From Planctomycetota bacterium (GTDB taxonomy: Bacteria; Planctomycetota; Phycisphaerae; UBA1845; CAIVHJ01): a DNA stretch of 8,325 nucleotides. This document shows positions 1 through 6,397 of the stretch, one piece after another; within the stretch, counting starts at the first letter, position 1, and each line of letters opens with the position of its first letter. The position numbers and the translations under genes were made by a program. The notes under the pieces are model-generated. The model saw only the letters and a list, made by a program, of their open reading frames with translations, ran no database searches and was not told where the DNA came from. The stretch is taken from the NCBI GenBank assembly GCA_022573485.1, contig JACZTW010000174.1:1-8325 (forward strand), written 5' to 3'.

Positions 1-74
1 TGTGCAATAGCTGGTGTTCCTGCACTGGCGGGGGAGCGGTCAGTGACACGCCGGCGGGACTGCCGGGATGCCCA

Positions 75-148
75 TGCCACCCACCACCGGTGGCACCCGG
101 GCGTGAGACAATGTTGATGTGGGAATCCGCGTGGGCTGAAGCCCGCGG
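75..148. repeat. Two GC-rich palindromic motifs between the nuoL position and nuoM
   Basis: Two hairpin-forming motifs lie in the leader of nuoM. The first pairs TGCCACC (75-81) with GGTGGCA (89-95) around a 7-base loop. The second, 127-148, pairs CCGCG-GGCT on the left (with a small bulge) with AGCCCGCGG on the right around the core GGGCTGAAGCCC. Motifs of this shape are typical of dispersed REP-like elements in large environmental genomes. The copy number in this genome cannot be seen from one window. The second hairpin ends about six bases before the presumed ribosome binding site of nuoM. The whole stretch 1-165 holds no other gene I can support. Confidence 0.5.
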
Positions 149-154
149 CTCCTT

Positions 155-158
155 GGGA
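155..158 (+). promoter_or_regulatory. Putative ribosome binding site of nuoM
   Basis: GGGA lies seven bases upstream of the ATG at 166. It is a modest Shine-Dalgarno match, but the only one near this start. The neighbouring GGATT (156-160) is complementary to AATCC at 124-128, so the site could be hidden in an extended stem enclosing the 127-148 hairpin. Confidence 0.45.
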
Positions 159-165
159 TTGATAA

Positions 166-1833
166 ATGGGTTCGGTGCTGACAGTTTTGATTTTTCTGCC
201 GCTTGTCGGAGTGTTGCCGATCTACCTCTGGCGTGAGGATGATCGCAAGCACATCGGGATGACTGCATTGGGCGTGTCTCTGATCACGGCGGTGATCGGC
301 GTTGTCGTGCTGGCCGGCTATCTGGGTGAAACGTCTTCCAAAGGCCACTACGGCGGCTTCTGTCTGGAGACGCAGGTGCATTGGGTCGGTTCGCCGGAAG
401 AGGCGTCGGCTGAGCTGGGGGCGCTGGAGATTAGCTATCACATCGGCGTCGATGGAATCAGCGTTTGGCTGGTGCTGTTGACGGCGCTGCTGTCGCCGAT
501 CGTGATTGCGTCGAGCTTCACTGCGATTCGAGAGCGGTCTCGCGAATACTATGCGTTGATGCTGATCTTGCAGGCCGGCATGACGGGCGCGTTCTGCGCG
601 CTGGACTTGCTGTTGTTCTATGTGTTCTTCGAGTTCACTTTGATTCCGTTGTATTTGATCATCGGCATTTGGGGCGGCGCGGAGAGGCGTCGGGCGGCGA
701 ACAAGTTCTTCATTTATACCGTGGCGGGCAGCGTGTTGACCTTCGCGGGTATTTTGTACCTCGGCTACTACGGCTACGCCCACGGCGACACGGGCATTCT
801 GACCTTCGACCTGCCGAAGCTCTATGCGTTGGTGCAGGCGGGTGTGATTCCGGATCACGTGCAGTGGTGGTTGTTCCTGGCCTTGTTCGCGGGGTTCGCG
901 ATCAAGGTTCCATTGTTCCCGTTTCACACTTGGTTGCCGCTGGCCCACACCGAAGCACCGACGGCCGGCAGCGCTCTGCTTGCGGGTGTGCTGCTGAAGC
1001 TGGGCACGTACGGCTTTTTGCGATTTTCGCTGCCGCTGTTGCCGTCGGCTTCGATGGCGCTGGCGCCGTTTATGGCGGTGGTGGCCATCGTCGGCATCAT
1101 TTATGCCGCGCTGGTCGCCTGGGTGCAGACCGACGTCAAGAAGCTGGTGGCCTACTCATCCGTCTCGCACCTTGGATTCTGCGTGCTGGGGATGTTCTCG
1201 CTGAAGATCGCCGGCGTGAGCGGTGCCGTGCTGTACATGCTCAATCACGGGCTGTCGACGGCTGCGTTGTTCCTCGTGATCGGCATGATCTACGAGCGCT
1301 ACCACACGCGCGAAATGAGCGAGATCGGCGGACTCGCCAGGCCCATGCCCTGGATGGCCTTTTTTCTGGTGTTCTTCACGCTCAGCAGCATCGGCCTGCC
1401 GGGCTTGAACGGTTTCTGGGGTGAGTTTCTGGTGCTCATCGGCACGGCGCTGTCGGACACGAACTACGACGGATTGCCCGTGGGGCCTCTGGGCTTTGCA
1501 TATGCCATACCCGCCGCGAGCGGGATCATCTTAGGCGCGATTTACATGCTGTGGATGTGCCAGCGGGTGTTGTTCGGGCCTGTCGTCGAGCCGGCGAACA
1601 CGCCGGACCAGTCGGGCGGCTTGTCGCGCGATTTAACGAAACGTGAGATCGGCATTTTGGTGCCGATCGCACTGCTGTGCGTGTTGATCGGCGTATATCC
1701 CAAGTCGATCCAAAGCTCGATCAACCCGACCATCGCAGCCAATGTTTTTCATCAAAGCACCGACTCTTTTGCGGCGGCCGGCGTGGAGCCTGATTTGCTG
1801 GCCGACGCGGACATAGAGGAGATGCATCCTTGA
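166..1833 (+). CDS. nuoM: NADH-quinone oxidoreductase subunit M (complex I)
   Basis: This 555-residue polytopic inner-membrane protein is one of the three antiporter-like proton-pumping subunits of respiratory complex I (NADH to quinone). The proton_antipo_M core is clear. The conserved glutamate of the TM5 motif FFEFTLIPL is E156. The lysine of KVPLFPFHTWLP is K247, followed by AHTEAPTAGSALLAG, with a second lysine at K278 in GVLLKLGTYG. YSSVSHLGF (331-338) and NHGLSTAALF (360-369) follow, and the distal acidic residue is E420 in GLNGFWGEF. At 555 residues it is somewhat longer than the usual roughly 500. The excess lies in the first periplasmic loop (about 55-85) and in a hydrophilic C-terminal tail after about 525. 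The ATG at 166 gives a typical NuoM N-terminus (hydrophobic from residue 4). The stop overlaps the nuoN start by 4 bases, indicating translational coupling. Confidence 0.97.
   Translation: MGSVLTVLIFLPLVGVLPIYLWREDDRKHIGMTALGVSLITAVIGVVVLAGYLGETSSKGHYGGFCLETQVHWVGSPEEASAELGALEISYHIGVDGISVWLVLLTALLSPIVIASSFTAIRERSREYYALMLILQAGMTGAFCALDLLLFYVFFEFTLIPLYLIIGIWGGAERRRAANKFFIYTVAGSVLTFAGILYLGYYGYAHGDTGILTFDLPKLYALVQAGVIPDHVQWWLFLALFAGFAIKVPLFPFHTWLPLAHTEAPTAGSALLAGVLLKLGTYGFLRFSLPLLPSASMALAPFMAVVAIVGIIYAALVAWVQTDVKKLVAYSSVSHLGFCVLGMFSLKIAGVSGAVLYMLNHGLSTAALFLVIGMIYERYHTREMSEIGGLARPMPWMAFFLVFFTLSSIGLPGLNGFWGEFLVLIGTALSDTNYDGLPVGPLGFAYAIPAASGIILGAIYMLWMCQRVLFGPVVEPANTPDQSGGLSRDLTKREIGILVPIALLCVLIGVYPKSIQSSINPTIAANVFHQSTDSFAAAGVEPDLLADADIEEMHP
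1815..1821 (+). promoter_or_regulatory. Ribosome binding site that fixes the nuoN TTG start
   Basis: AGAGGAG lies inside the end of nuoM, eight bases before the TTG at 1830. It is a strong Shine-Dalgarno match and is the main reason to accept the non-ATG start. The next in-frame ATG (codon 17) would remove part of the first membrane helix. Confidence 0.75.
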
Positions 1834-3434
1834 CTCTCTCGACCTACGTCAATGCGCTGCTTCCGGAGTTGATCCTTATGGTCGCGGCAGTCGTGTGCCT
1901 CTTCGTCGGCCTGTCATCGACCGGGCATCGGCGTAACATCGTCGGTTGGCTGGCATTTGCAGCCGTCGCCGTCGCGGCGCTGGTGACGGTTCGCACCGAG
2001 GATTACACGACCATTAGCGGCTTGGCGATTGGCTCGCTGACTCTATACGTGCGGCTCATTGTGCTCTTGGTCGGGGCGGTTTTGATCATGGTCAATTGGT
2101 ACCAATCCGACTCAGAGGAGGTCGGCGAGTATCTTTCCATGATTCTGCTGTCGATGTCGGGTGTGATGCTGGTGGCATCGAGCAACGACTTGATCTTGCT
2201 GTTCTTCGCACTGGAATTGGTCAGTGTGCCGACGTACGTGCTGGTGGCGCTGAGTCGTAAGGACGTTCGCGCCGCCGAAGCATGCAGCAAGTACTTTTTC
2301 CTCGGCGCCCTGGCCGCTGCGATCACGGCCTATGGCCTGAGCTTCCTGTACGGTGCAGCCGGCACGACGACGATGCTGGGCGGATCGGATTCGATCGCGG
2401 CGAAAATGCTGTCCGGCGAGATTGACTCCACTTTTGTCATGCTGGGCTTGCTGCTGACGTTCGGCGGGCTGTGCTTCAAGATTGCGGCCGTCCCGTTTCA
2501 TAGCTACGTGGGCGATGTGTATCAAGGCGCCGCTGCACCGCTGACGGCTGTGTTGGCGTTCCTTCCCAAGTTGGCGGGGTTCATTGGCCTGGTGAAGTTG
2601 ATGAGCCTCACGAATTGGGAGCTGACGATCACGATGCAATGGGTTATTTGGATCGTGGCCGCTGCGACGATGACCGTCGGCAATGTGTTGGCGCTCATGC
2701 AGACGAATATCAAGCGCATGCTGGCCTACTCCAGCGTCGCCCATTCCGGGTTCATGCTGATCGGCCTGCTGGTCGGCCCGGTCGCGGGCCAAGGGCCCTT
2801 TTACGACGGCGTGTCGGCGATGTTGTTTTATATTGCTGTTTACGCGCTGGCGAACTTGGGTGCGTTTGCCGTGCTTACGTATCTGTCGTCGGAAGACAAG
2901 GAAGTCGAGGAGCAAGAGCAACTAGCGGGACTGTCTCGCCGTGAGCCGCTGGCGGCGCTGGCGCTGGCAATCTGCATGTTCAGCCTGATGGGTCTGCCTC
3001 CGACGGCCGGTTTTTGGGGCAAGTTGTTCGTGTTGTCCAGCGCCTTCTCGGTCAGTGAGGGCGGGGTGTTCGGCGGGCCGATGATCTGGTTGGCGGTCAT
3101 CGGGGTGGTCAACTCTGCCATTGCAGCGGCCTATTACCTCCGCATTGTCGGTGTGTGCTATCTCCAGCGCGGCACGGAACACTTGGCGGGTCGGTCGCGG
3201 TTCGGCCTGCAAGTGGGTGTGGGTATTTGCAGCTTGATGATGCTGGCTCTATTCATCTGGCCTGAGCCGCTTCTGATTCGAGCCGTGAGGGCGACAAACA
3301 ACATGGCTGCCGACGTGGTTACCCAGTACGCGGAGCGCGATTCAGGGCCGATGCAACCGCAGGCGTCCGACGCCGCGACGATCAACGACCCTCACGAGGC
3401 AGTGGGGAGCGTCACGGTGAACGTCGTGCCGTGA
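1830..3434 (+). CDS. nuoN: NADH-quinone oxidoreductase subunit N (complex I)
   Basis: This 534-residue inner-membrane protein is the innermost antiporter-like subunit of complex I and contributes one proton channel. Family landmarks are in place. The TM5 glutamate is E129 in ALELVSVPTYVLVAL. A lysine is at K154 in CSKYFFLGAL, and K217 lies in FKIAAVPFHSYVGDVYQGA. K247 is in FLPKLAGF, and K395 is in GLPPTAGFWGKLFV, where NuoN has lysine and NuoM has glutamate. MQTNIKRMLAYSSVAHSGF (290-308) matches the broken-helix region of the family. Translation probably starts at TTG 1830, which overlaps the nuoM stop (TTGA). This places LLPELILMVAA at the N-terminus as usual for NuoN. About 45 hydrophilic residues after the last helix (490-534) are extra compared with typical members. 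The 3' end overlaps the oppositely oriented kinase gene by 43 bp. Confidence 0.97.
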   Translation: MTLSTYVNALLPELILMVAAVVCLFVGLSSTGHRRNIVGWLAFAAVAVAALVTVRTEDYTTISGLAIGSLTLYVRLIVLLVGAVLIMVNWYQSDSEEVGEYLSMILLSMSGVMLVASSNDLILLFFALELVSVPTYVLVALSRKDVRAAEACSKYFFLGALAAAITAYGLSFLYGAAGTTTMLGGSDSIAAKMLSGEIDSTFVMLGLLLTFGGLCFKIAAVPFHSYVGDVYQGAAAPLTAVLAFLPKLAGFIGLVKLMSLTNWELTITMQWVIWIVAAATMTVGNVLALMQTNIKRMLAYSSVAHSGFMLIGLLVGPVAGQGPFYDGVSAMLFYIAVYALANLGAFAVLTYLSSEDKEVEEQEQLAGLSRREPLAALALAICMFSLMGLPPTAGFWGKLFVLSSAFSVSEGGVFGGPMIWLAVIGVVNSAIAAAYYLRIVGVCYLQRGTEHLAGRSRFGLQVGVGICSLMMLALFIWPEPLLIRAVRATNNMAADVVTQYAERDSGPMQPQASDAATINDPHEAVGSVTVNVVP

Positions 3435-4201
3435 CCTTCGATGCTCTCGACGTCGATGCAGCCGCCGTGCTCTTCGATGATGTCTTTGCAGATGGCCAAC
3501 CCCAGGCCGATGCCCCTCTGTTCCCGCCCGCGCTTCTCTGCCTTGGTTGAAAAGAACGCGTCGAACACCCGCTCAAGATTCTCTTGTCGAATTCCGCAGC
3601 CGCTATCCCGGACATGAATCATGACCCTGGAACCGGGCAGGGGCGTGACGGTGATCTTTAGCATTCCCTTCTTTTCGATCAGGGCTTGGCGTGCATTGAG
3701 CACGAGGTTGAAGAAGACTTGCTGCAGCGCGTCGGCGTCGCCTTTGACTTCGATGGACTCGTCGCCCTCGAACTTCAGGGTGATGTTGTCCTTGGCCAGA
3801 TCGCGGCCGAGGCAGCCGACGGCCTCTTCGAGCATGCGTCGCAGATTGAACACTGTTGTGGCGGTGGCGTCTTGCCGGGCAAAACCCAACACGCGGTCGG
3901 ACATGGCCTGCACGGCGCTGAATTGCTTGAGTACGGTTTCGAGCGTCTTCCGCATTAGCGGCACGTCGTCGCGATCCAGGGCGTACTGCGCGTAGCTGAT
4001 CACTGGAGCGAGCACATTGTTGTATTCATGGGCCAGCATGGCAGAAGTGGTGCCGAGGCAGGCCATCTTTTGAGCATGTCGCAGTTGCAGCTTGAGTGCC
4101 TGCACTTGCGCTTCGAGCGGATCGGTTGTTTGCGCGGTCGTGGGAGCGGCTGCGTGCGGAGGAATGGGCGGAGTGTGGGTCATTGTTGCGTTCATATCCA
4201 T
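3392..4201 (-). CDS. Soluble orphan sensor histidine kinase (HATPase_c)
   Basis: This 269-residue cytoplasmic histidine kinase has no membrane segment and no PAS or GAF sensor domain. A Pro/Ala/Thr-rich leader (residues 8-27) is followed by a short coiled coil (28-47) and a dimerisation helix with phospho-acceptor H58 in LAHEYNNVLAPV. The ATPase domain shows the N box NLVLNA (165-170), the G1 box DSGCGI (199-204), the F box FDAFFSTK (213-220) and the G2 box RGIGLGLAICKDII (229-242). This layout resembles the NtrB/HK4-like class of kinases that partner with NtrC-type or single-domain response regulators, but no regulator gene lies nearby. The canonical HE-[IL]-NNP is HEYNNV here. ATG codons at residues 1, 3 and 7 are all possible starts, and none has a strong Shine-Dalgarno. 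It probably phosphorylates an unlinked response regulator; its signal is unknown. Confidence 0.92.
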   Translation of the reverse strand: MDMNATMTHTPPIPPHAAAPTTAQTTDPLEAQVQALKLQLRHAQKMACLGTTSAMLAHEYNNVLAPVISYAQYALDRDDVPLMRKTLETVLKQFSAVQAMSDRVLGFARQDATATTVFNLRRMLEEAVGCLGRDLAKDNITLKFEGDESIEVKGDADALQQVFFNLVLNARQALIEKKGMLKITVTPLPGSRVMIHVRDSGCGIRQENLERVFDAFFSTKAEKRGREQRGIGLGLAICKDIIEEHGGCIDVESIEGHGTTFTVTLPTAS

Positions 4202-4263
4202 AGGCCCGAGGGCACTTGGAACATCGGCAGAGGCGGCTTGGGGGCTTTAATCCGGATGTTTTA

Positions 4264-4419
4264 CCGCAGAGACCGCAGAGGGCGCAGAGAAGTAACAGAA
4301 GAGAACTTGGCGAAACTGGCGCAGAACGACACGTGATGCACATTGGCGAAGCAACGCGGCTCATCTTCGGCCATAACTTCCTTGTCAACAATCCTCTGCG
4401 CTCTCCGCGGTCTCTGCGG
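4264..4419. mobile_element. MITE-like element with 26-bp terminal inverted repeats
   Basis: The left arm, 4264-4289, begins CCGCAGAGACCGC and ends GCGCAGAG. The right arm, 4394-4419, is its reverse complement at 24 of 26 positions. Between them lie about 104 bases with no credible reading frame, so the element is non-autonomous. AT-rich bases flank both ends. TTTAAT occurs 12 bases left of the element (4246-4251) and just right of it (4421-4426), which could be a remnant target duplication, though such a short match is weak. Repeats with CGCAGAG arms are common dispersed elements in large bacterial genomes, to my knowledge. It occupies most of the gap between the kinase and the Clp-N gene. 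The rest of 4202-4499 shows no gene or clear terminator. Confidence 0.7.
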
Positions 4420-4499
4420 TTTTAATTATTCGGGTCAGGGAGATCGTCGCGTGGACGTTGTGTCTTCGGGCCGGGAGCGTGCGGTAAGGCAAGGCGGTT

Positions 4500-4937
4500 T
4501 CAAGTGGTCAATTCGGCGACGTCGTTGCGGACGATCTCGATCTTGATGCCCAGGCTCTGCAGCGCGTTGTACGCCACGCTGCCTTTCTCTTTCAACAAAG
4601 CGAGCAAGAGGTGTTCGGTGCATACTTCTTTGGATTCGAGCTGGCGGGCGGCTTCAATCGCTCCGGCGACGACGTTCTTGAAATGCGGCGATCCGGGCAG
4701 GCGACCGAAAACCCAGGTCTCCTCCATGCTGTGTTTGATCAATTGATCCACTTGTTCCTTGATTTTCTCCGGCGTGGCCCCGTGGTTGAGCAGGACCTTG
4801 GCGCCCACGCCCGTGCCTTCGCGTGAAATGGCCAGCAGCACGTGCTCCGTGCCGACGTATTCCTCATCGTATTCGCGGGCAATGTCGTGAGCCAGCTTGA
4901 CGACTCCTTCGACTCGTGTGCTTAGCTTCTCGTACAT
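4500..4937 (-). CDS. Standalone Clp N-terminal (Clp_N / R) domain protein
   Basis: This 145-residue soluble protein is made only of the double Clp repeat domain found at the N-terminus of ClpC, ClpA and ClpB. There it binds adaptors and substrates. Repeat 1 (about 5-66) contains YVGTEHVLLAISREGTGVGA. Repeat 2 (about 83-143) contains CTEHLLLALLKEKG, followed by a short NALQSLGIKI segment. The closeness of repeat 1 to ClpC suggests ClpC-type ancestry. No AAA+ module, Walker motif or linker follows, and the frame stops cleanly (TGA at 4500) at the end of repeat 2. Domain-only Clp_N proteins are known; for example, mycobacterial ClpC2 can sequester ClpC1-binding ligands. An adaptor, decoy or regulator of a ClpC-ClpP machine is therefore plausible. 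It is the last gene of a minus-strand cassette, 33 bases after the preceding gene. No strong Shine-Dalgarno is seen. Confidence 0.9.
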   Translation of the reverse strand: MYEKLSTRVEGVVKLAHDIAREYDEEYVGTEHVLLAISREGTGVGAKVLLNHGATPEKIKEQVDQLIKHSMEETWVFGRLPGSPHFKNVVAGAIEAARQLESKEVCTEHLLLALLKEKGSVAYNALQSLGIKIEIVRNDVAELTT

Positions 4938-4970
4938 TTCAACTTGATACCTGCCATGAGAATTATTAGA

Positions 4971-5837
4971 TCAGGGTGTCTCGGTCGTAGTTTGCTCGGC
5001 AACCTCCTGGGGCGCGCCGGTCTGTCCGGTGAACCGCTTGGCATAATTATAGCCGAGACTCAGCACCGCCACAACAATGGATGCCAGGAGCGTGATCTTG
5101 ACGATCCGCAGGCGATTGCGAATCTCGCGGTCGCGCCATTCGCCGAGCCGCGCGTCGATTTCGTCGAGCTTGCGATCGATCCGCGTCTCGATCTCATCCA
5201 GTTTCTCGCGGACATAATCGTCGGCCACGCCCTTGATCTTGCGGGTGATTCCGCCGACCAGGCCTTCTTCCTCGATGCGCCTTTTCAGTGAGCGGTCGTC
5301 TTCCGGCAGGAACTGGTACTCGGCCTTGTCGCCATCGGGTTCTGATCCGGGCGTGGAGACCAGTTTGTTGATCAGCGAGCCCATCAGCCGACGACGCTTG
5401 CGTTTGATATACTTGCCGAGCGGCTCGGCTTTCTTCAGCGCCCGGATCATCGAGCTCCGGTCGGCGGTTGGAGCAATGCCAAGCTCCCGAAGCCGGCAGA
5501 GCGTATACAGCCCCTGATCGGAAAGGCCGTCGAACCTCATCTTGTTGATCGAAGCAATCTCTCGGGCGAGTGCGTCCTTGCCGGCCGATTTCTTCACCGG
5601 CCGGCGCGCCCAAACGCAAATGTCCAGAAGCGCCTGCCGATCCAAGTCCAGCAGAAGCTCTTGTCGCTGCCGGATCAGCCGCAGCAGCTCTCCATGCTGC
5701 GCATCGCGGCCGAAACCGATTCCCAACGAAGCGGCATGAGCTTTCAATTCGTCCAGCGGCAATTGGGCGAGCGAAGCGGCCAATGGAGCGCCTTTGGAAC
5801 TGTTTTGTGAAGTCTCGGCACTCATTCTTTCGTCCAT
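4971..5837 (-). CDS. Membrane-anchored protein with three SAP/Rho-N-like repeats and coiled coil
   Basis: I do not recognise this 288-residue protein as a named family. Residues 26-57, 65-97 and 105-136 are three gap-free repeats spaced 39 and 40 residues. Each has Leu at +0 and +5, Leu/Met at +25, Arg at +27 and Ile/Leu at +29, giving a helix-extended-helix pattern like Rho_N/SAP domains (LKAHAASLGI, LYTLCRLRELGI). A basic patch KRKRRR (145-150) follows. Next comes a charged region and a coiled coil (about 206-243) with the repeated unit KLDEIxxR. One membrane helix (about 245-265) and a polar tail rich in Thr and Glu end the protein. The N-terminal part is probably cytoplasmic. The frame is open upstream to 6068, but that extension overlaps the 88-residue gene and is Arg/Pro-rich, so I start at ATG 5837. 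ATG 5825 is an alternative. The role is unknown; nucleic acid or protein binding at the membrane is a guess. Confidence 0.8.
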   Translation of the reverse strand: MDERMSAETSQNSSKGAPLAASLAQLPLDELKAHAASLGIGFGRDAQHGELLRLIRQRQELLLDLDRQALLDICVWARRPVKKSAGKDALAREIASINKMRFDGLSDQGLYTLCRLRELGIAPTADRSSMIRALKKAEPLGKYIKRKRRRLMGSLINKLVSTPGSEPDGDKAEYQFLPEDDRSLKRRIEEEGLVGGITRKIKGVADDYVREKLDEIETRIDRKLDEIDARLGEWRDREIRNRLRIVKITLLASIVVAVLSLGYNYAKRFTGQTGAPQEVAEQTTTETP

Positions 5838-5860
5838 ACTCCGGGAATCTAACAATCGTA

Positions 5861-6127
5861 CTATGGATGCAGCGTAATAAGATAGCAGAGCACCACAAGG
5901 AGAAACGCGATCTGGAGCAGGTCGCTCACGAACGTGCTTAGCCGGGTTCTGAGAAGCTGGGCGGTGAGATACCGCTTGATCTTGGCCTGCACGGGCCGAT
6001 TGGGGTCGCCGGCATCCAGCCAGCGGTTCACGGCCCGATATGTGACGAGGAGCGTGTAGATGCCGCACACCAACACCAACGAGCGACGAAAAAGGTGGAA
6101 AAGATCGGGTCCGGCGAATGAATCCAT
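5861..6127 (-). CDS. Small two-helix membrane protein, function unknown
   Basis: This 88-residue protein has two hydrophobic segments, about 16-33 (LVLVCGIYTLLVTY) and about 65-86 (FVSDLLQIAFLLVVLCYLITL). They are separated by a basic loop (R31, R35, R44, K49, K51, R52, R60, R62). By the positive-inside rule the loop should be cytoplasmic and both ends outside. No family is recognised. It is the first gene of the cassette and ends 23 bases before the repeat protein, which suggests co-transcription and perhaps a shared membrane complex. The coherent membrane topology and the tight spacing are the evidence that it is real, because the competing frame here is not protein-like. No strong Shine-Dalgarno precedes the ATG at 6127. 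Confidence 0.7.
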   Translation of the reverse strand: MDSFAGPDLFHLFRRSLVLVCGIYTLLVTYRAVNRWLDAGDPNRPVQAKIKRYLTAQLLRTRLSTFVSDLLQIAFLLVVLCYLITLHP

Positions 6128-6196
6128 GAACGCACTGTATTGAATTCGGGTGTGATTTTCTATCTTGTTGTTCTTGAGGACGTTATTGGCCCAAAT

Positions 6197-6226
6197 TTGA
6201 AGGGCCGAGGCACGCCTTCTTATAAT
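6197..6226 (+). promoter_or_regulatory. Putative distal sigma70-type promoter for the S41 protease
   Basis: A TTGAAG -35 box (6197-6202) and a perfect TATAAT -10 box (6221-6226) are separated by 18 bases. The -35 overlaps an inverted repeat, GGCCC (6188-6192) with GGGCC (6202-6206), which could be an operator, although a 5-bp stem is weak evidence. A start from here would give a leader of about 165 bases. Confidence 0.4.
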
Positions 6227-6289
6227 TCGCTTGGTTCGCTGCTCCGTGAATGCCGAATTCTAATGGGGGGGCACGGGCGTCGGGCGGGA

Positions 6290-6318
6290 TGGTCAGTCGC
6301 TTAGCAAGTCCCTATAAT
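6290..6318 (+). promoter_or_regulatory. Putative proximal sigma70-type promoter for the S41 protease
   Basis: A TGGTCA -35-like box (6290-6295, 4 of 6 to consensus) is followed after 17 bases by a perfect TATAAT (6313-6318). Transcription would begin near 6325, about 70 bases before the ATG at 6398. The rest of the 270-base intergenic region 6128-6397 shows no gene, and I see no convincing promoter for the leftward cassette. Confidence 0.5.
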
Positions 6319-6386
6319 AACTCGGCGGGATCATTAAGTCCTTGCGCGACCGCCGCTTGACTCTTCGCCAGCCGCCTGCAAAGGCC

Positions 6387-6391
6387 GGGAG
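6387..6391 (+). promoter_or_regulatory. Ribosome binding site of the S41 protease gene
   Basis: GGGAG lies six bases before the ATG at 6398. With the signal peptide that begins right after this ATG, it fixes the start. Confidence 0.7.
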
Positions 6392-6397
6392 CTATTC

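Noticed and set aside
1..10. Possible last codons of nuoL, ending in TAG at 8-10.
   Set aside because: Operon order makes this plausible, but only two codons are visible and another frame is open to 117. The sequence cannot support the call.
40..948. Long minus-strand frame opposite nuoM (302 residues), and similar ones opposite nuoN and the S41 gene (for example 2112-2921 and 7142-8266).
   Set aside because: They lie on the reverse strand of strongly conserved genes. Their products are Arg/Gln/His-rich low-complexity shadows of GC-rich codons.
4264..4419. CRISPR-like array or rho-independent terminator at the CGCAGAG arms.
   Set aside because: There are only two arms, in inverted orientation about 104 bases apart. 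There are no regular spacers, and the arms are too far apart for a normal terminator hairpin.
4420..4499. A ClpC ATPase remnant after the Clp_N gene, which would make it a gene cut by the repeat element.
   Set aside because: No Walker or AAA+ sequence is seen downstream on the minus strand, and the frame ends cleanly at the end of the second Clp repeat.
5838..6068. Upstream extension of the 288-residue protein to an ATG at 6068 (365 residues).
   Set aside because: The added 77 residues are Arg/Pro/His-rich without structure. They overlap, in another frame, the 88-residue gene, whose two-helix membrane topology looks genuine.
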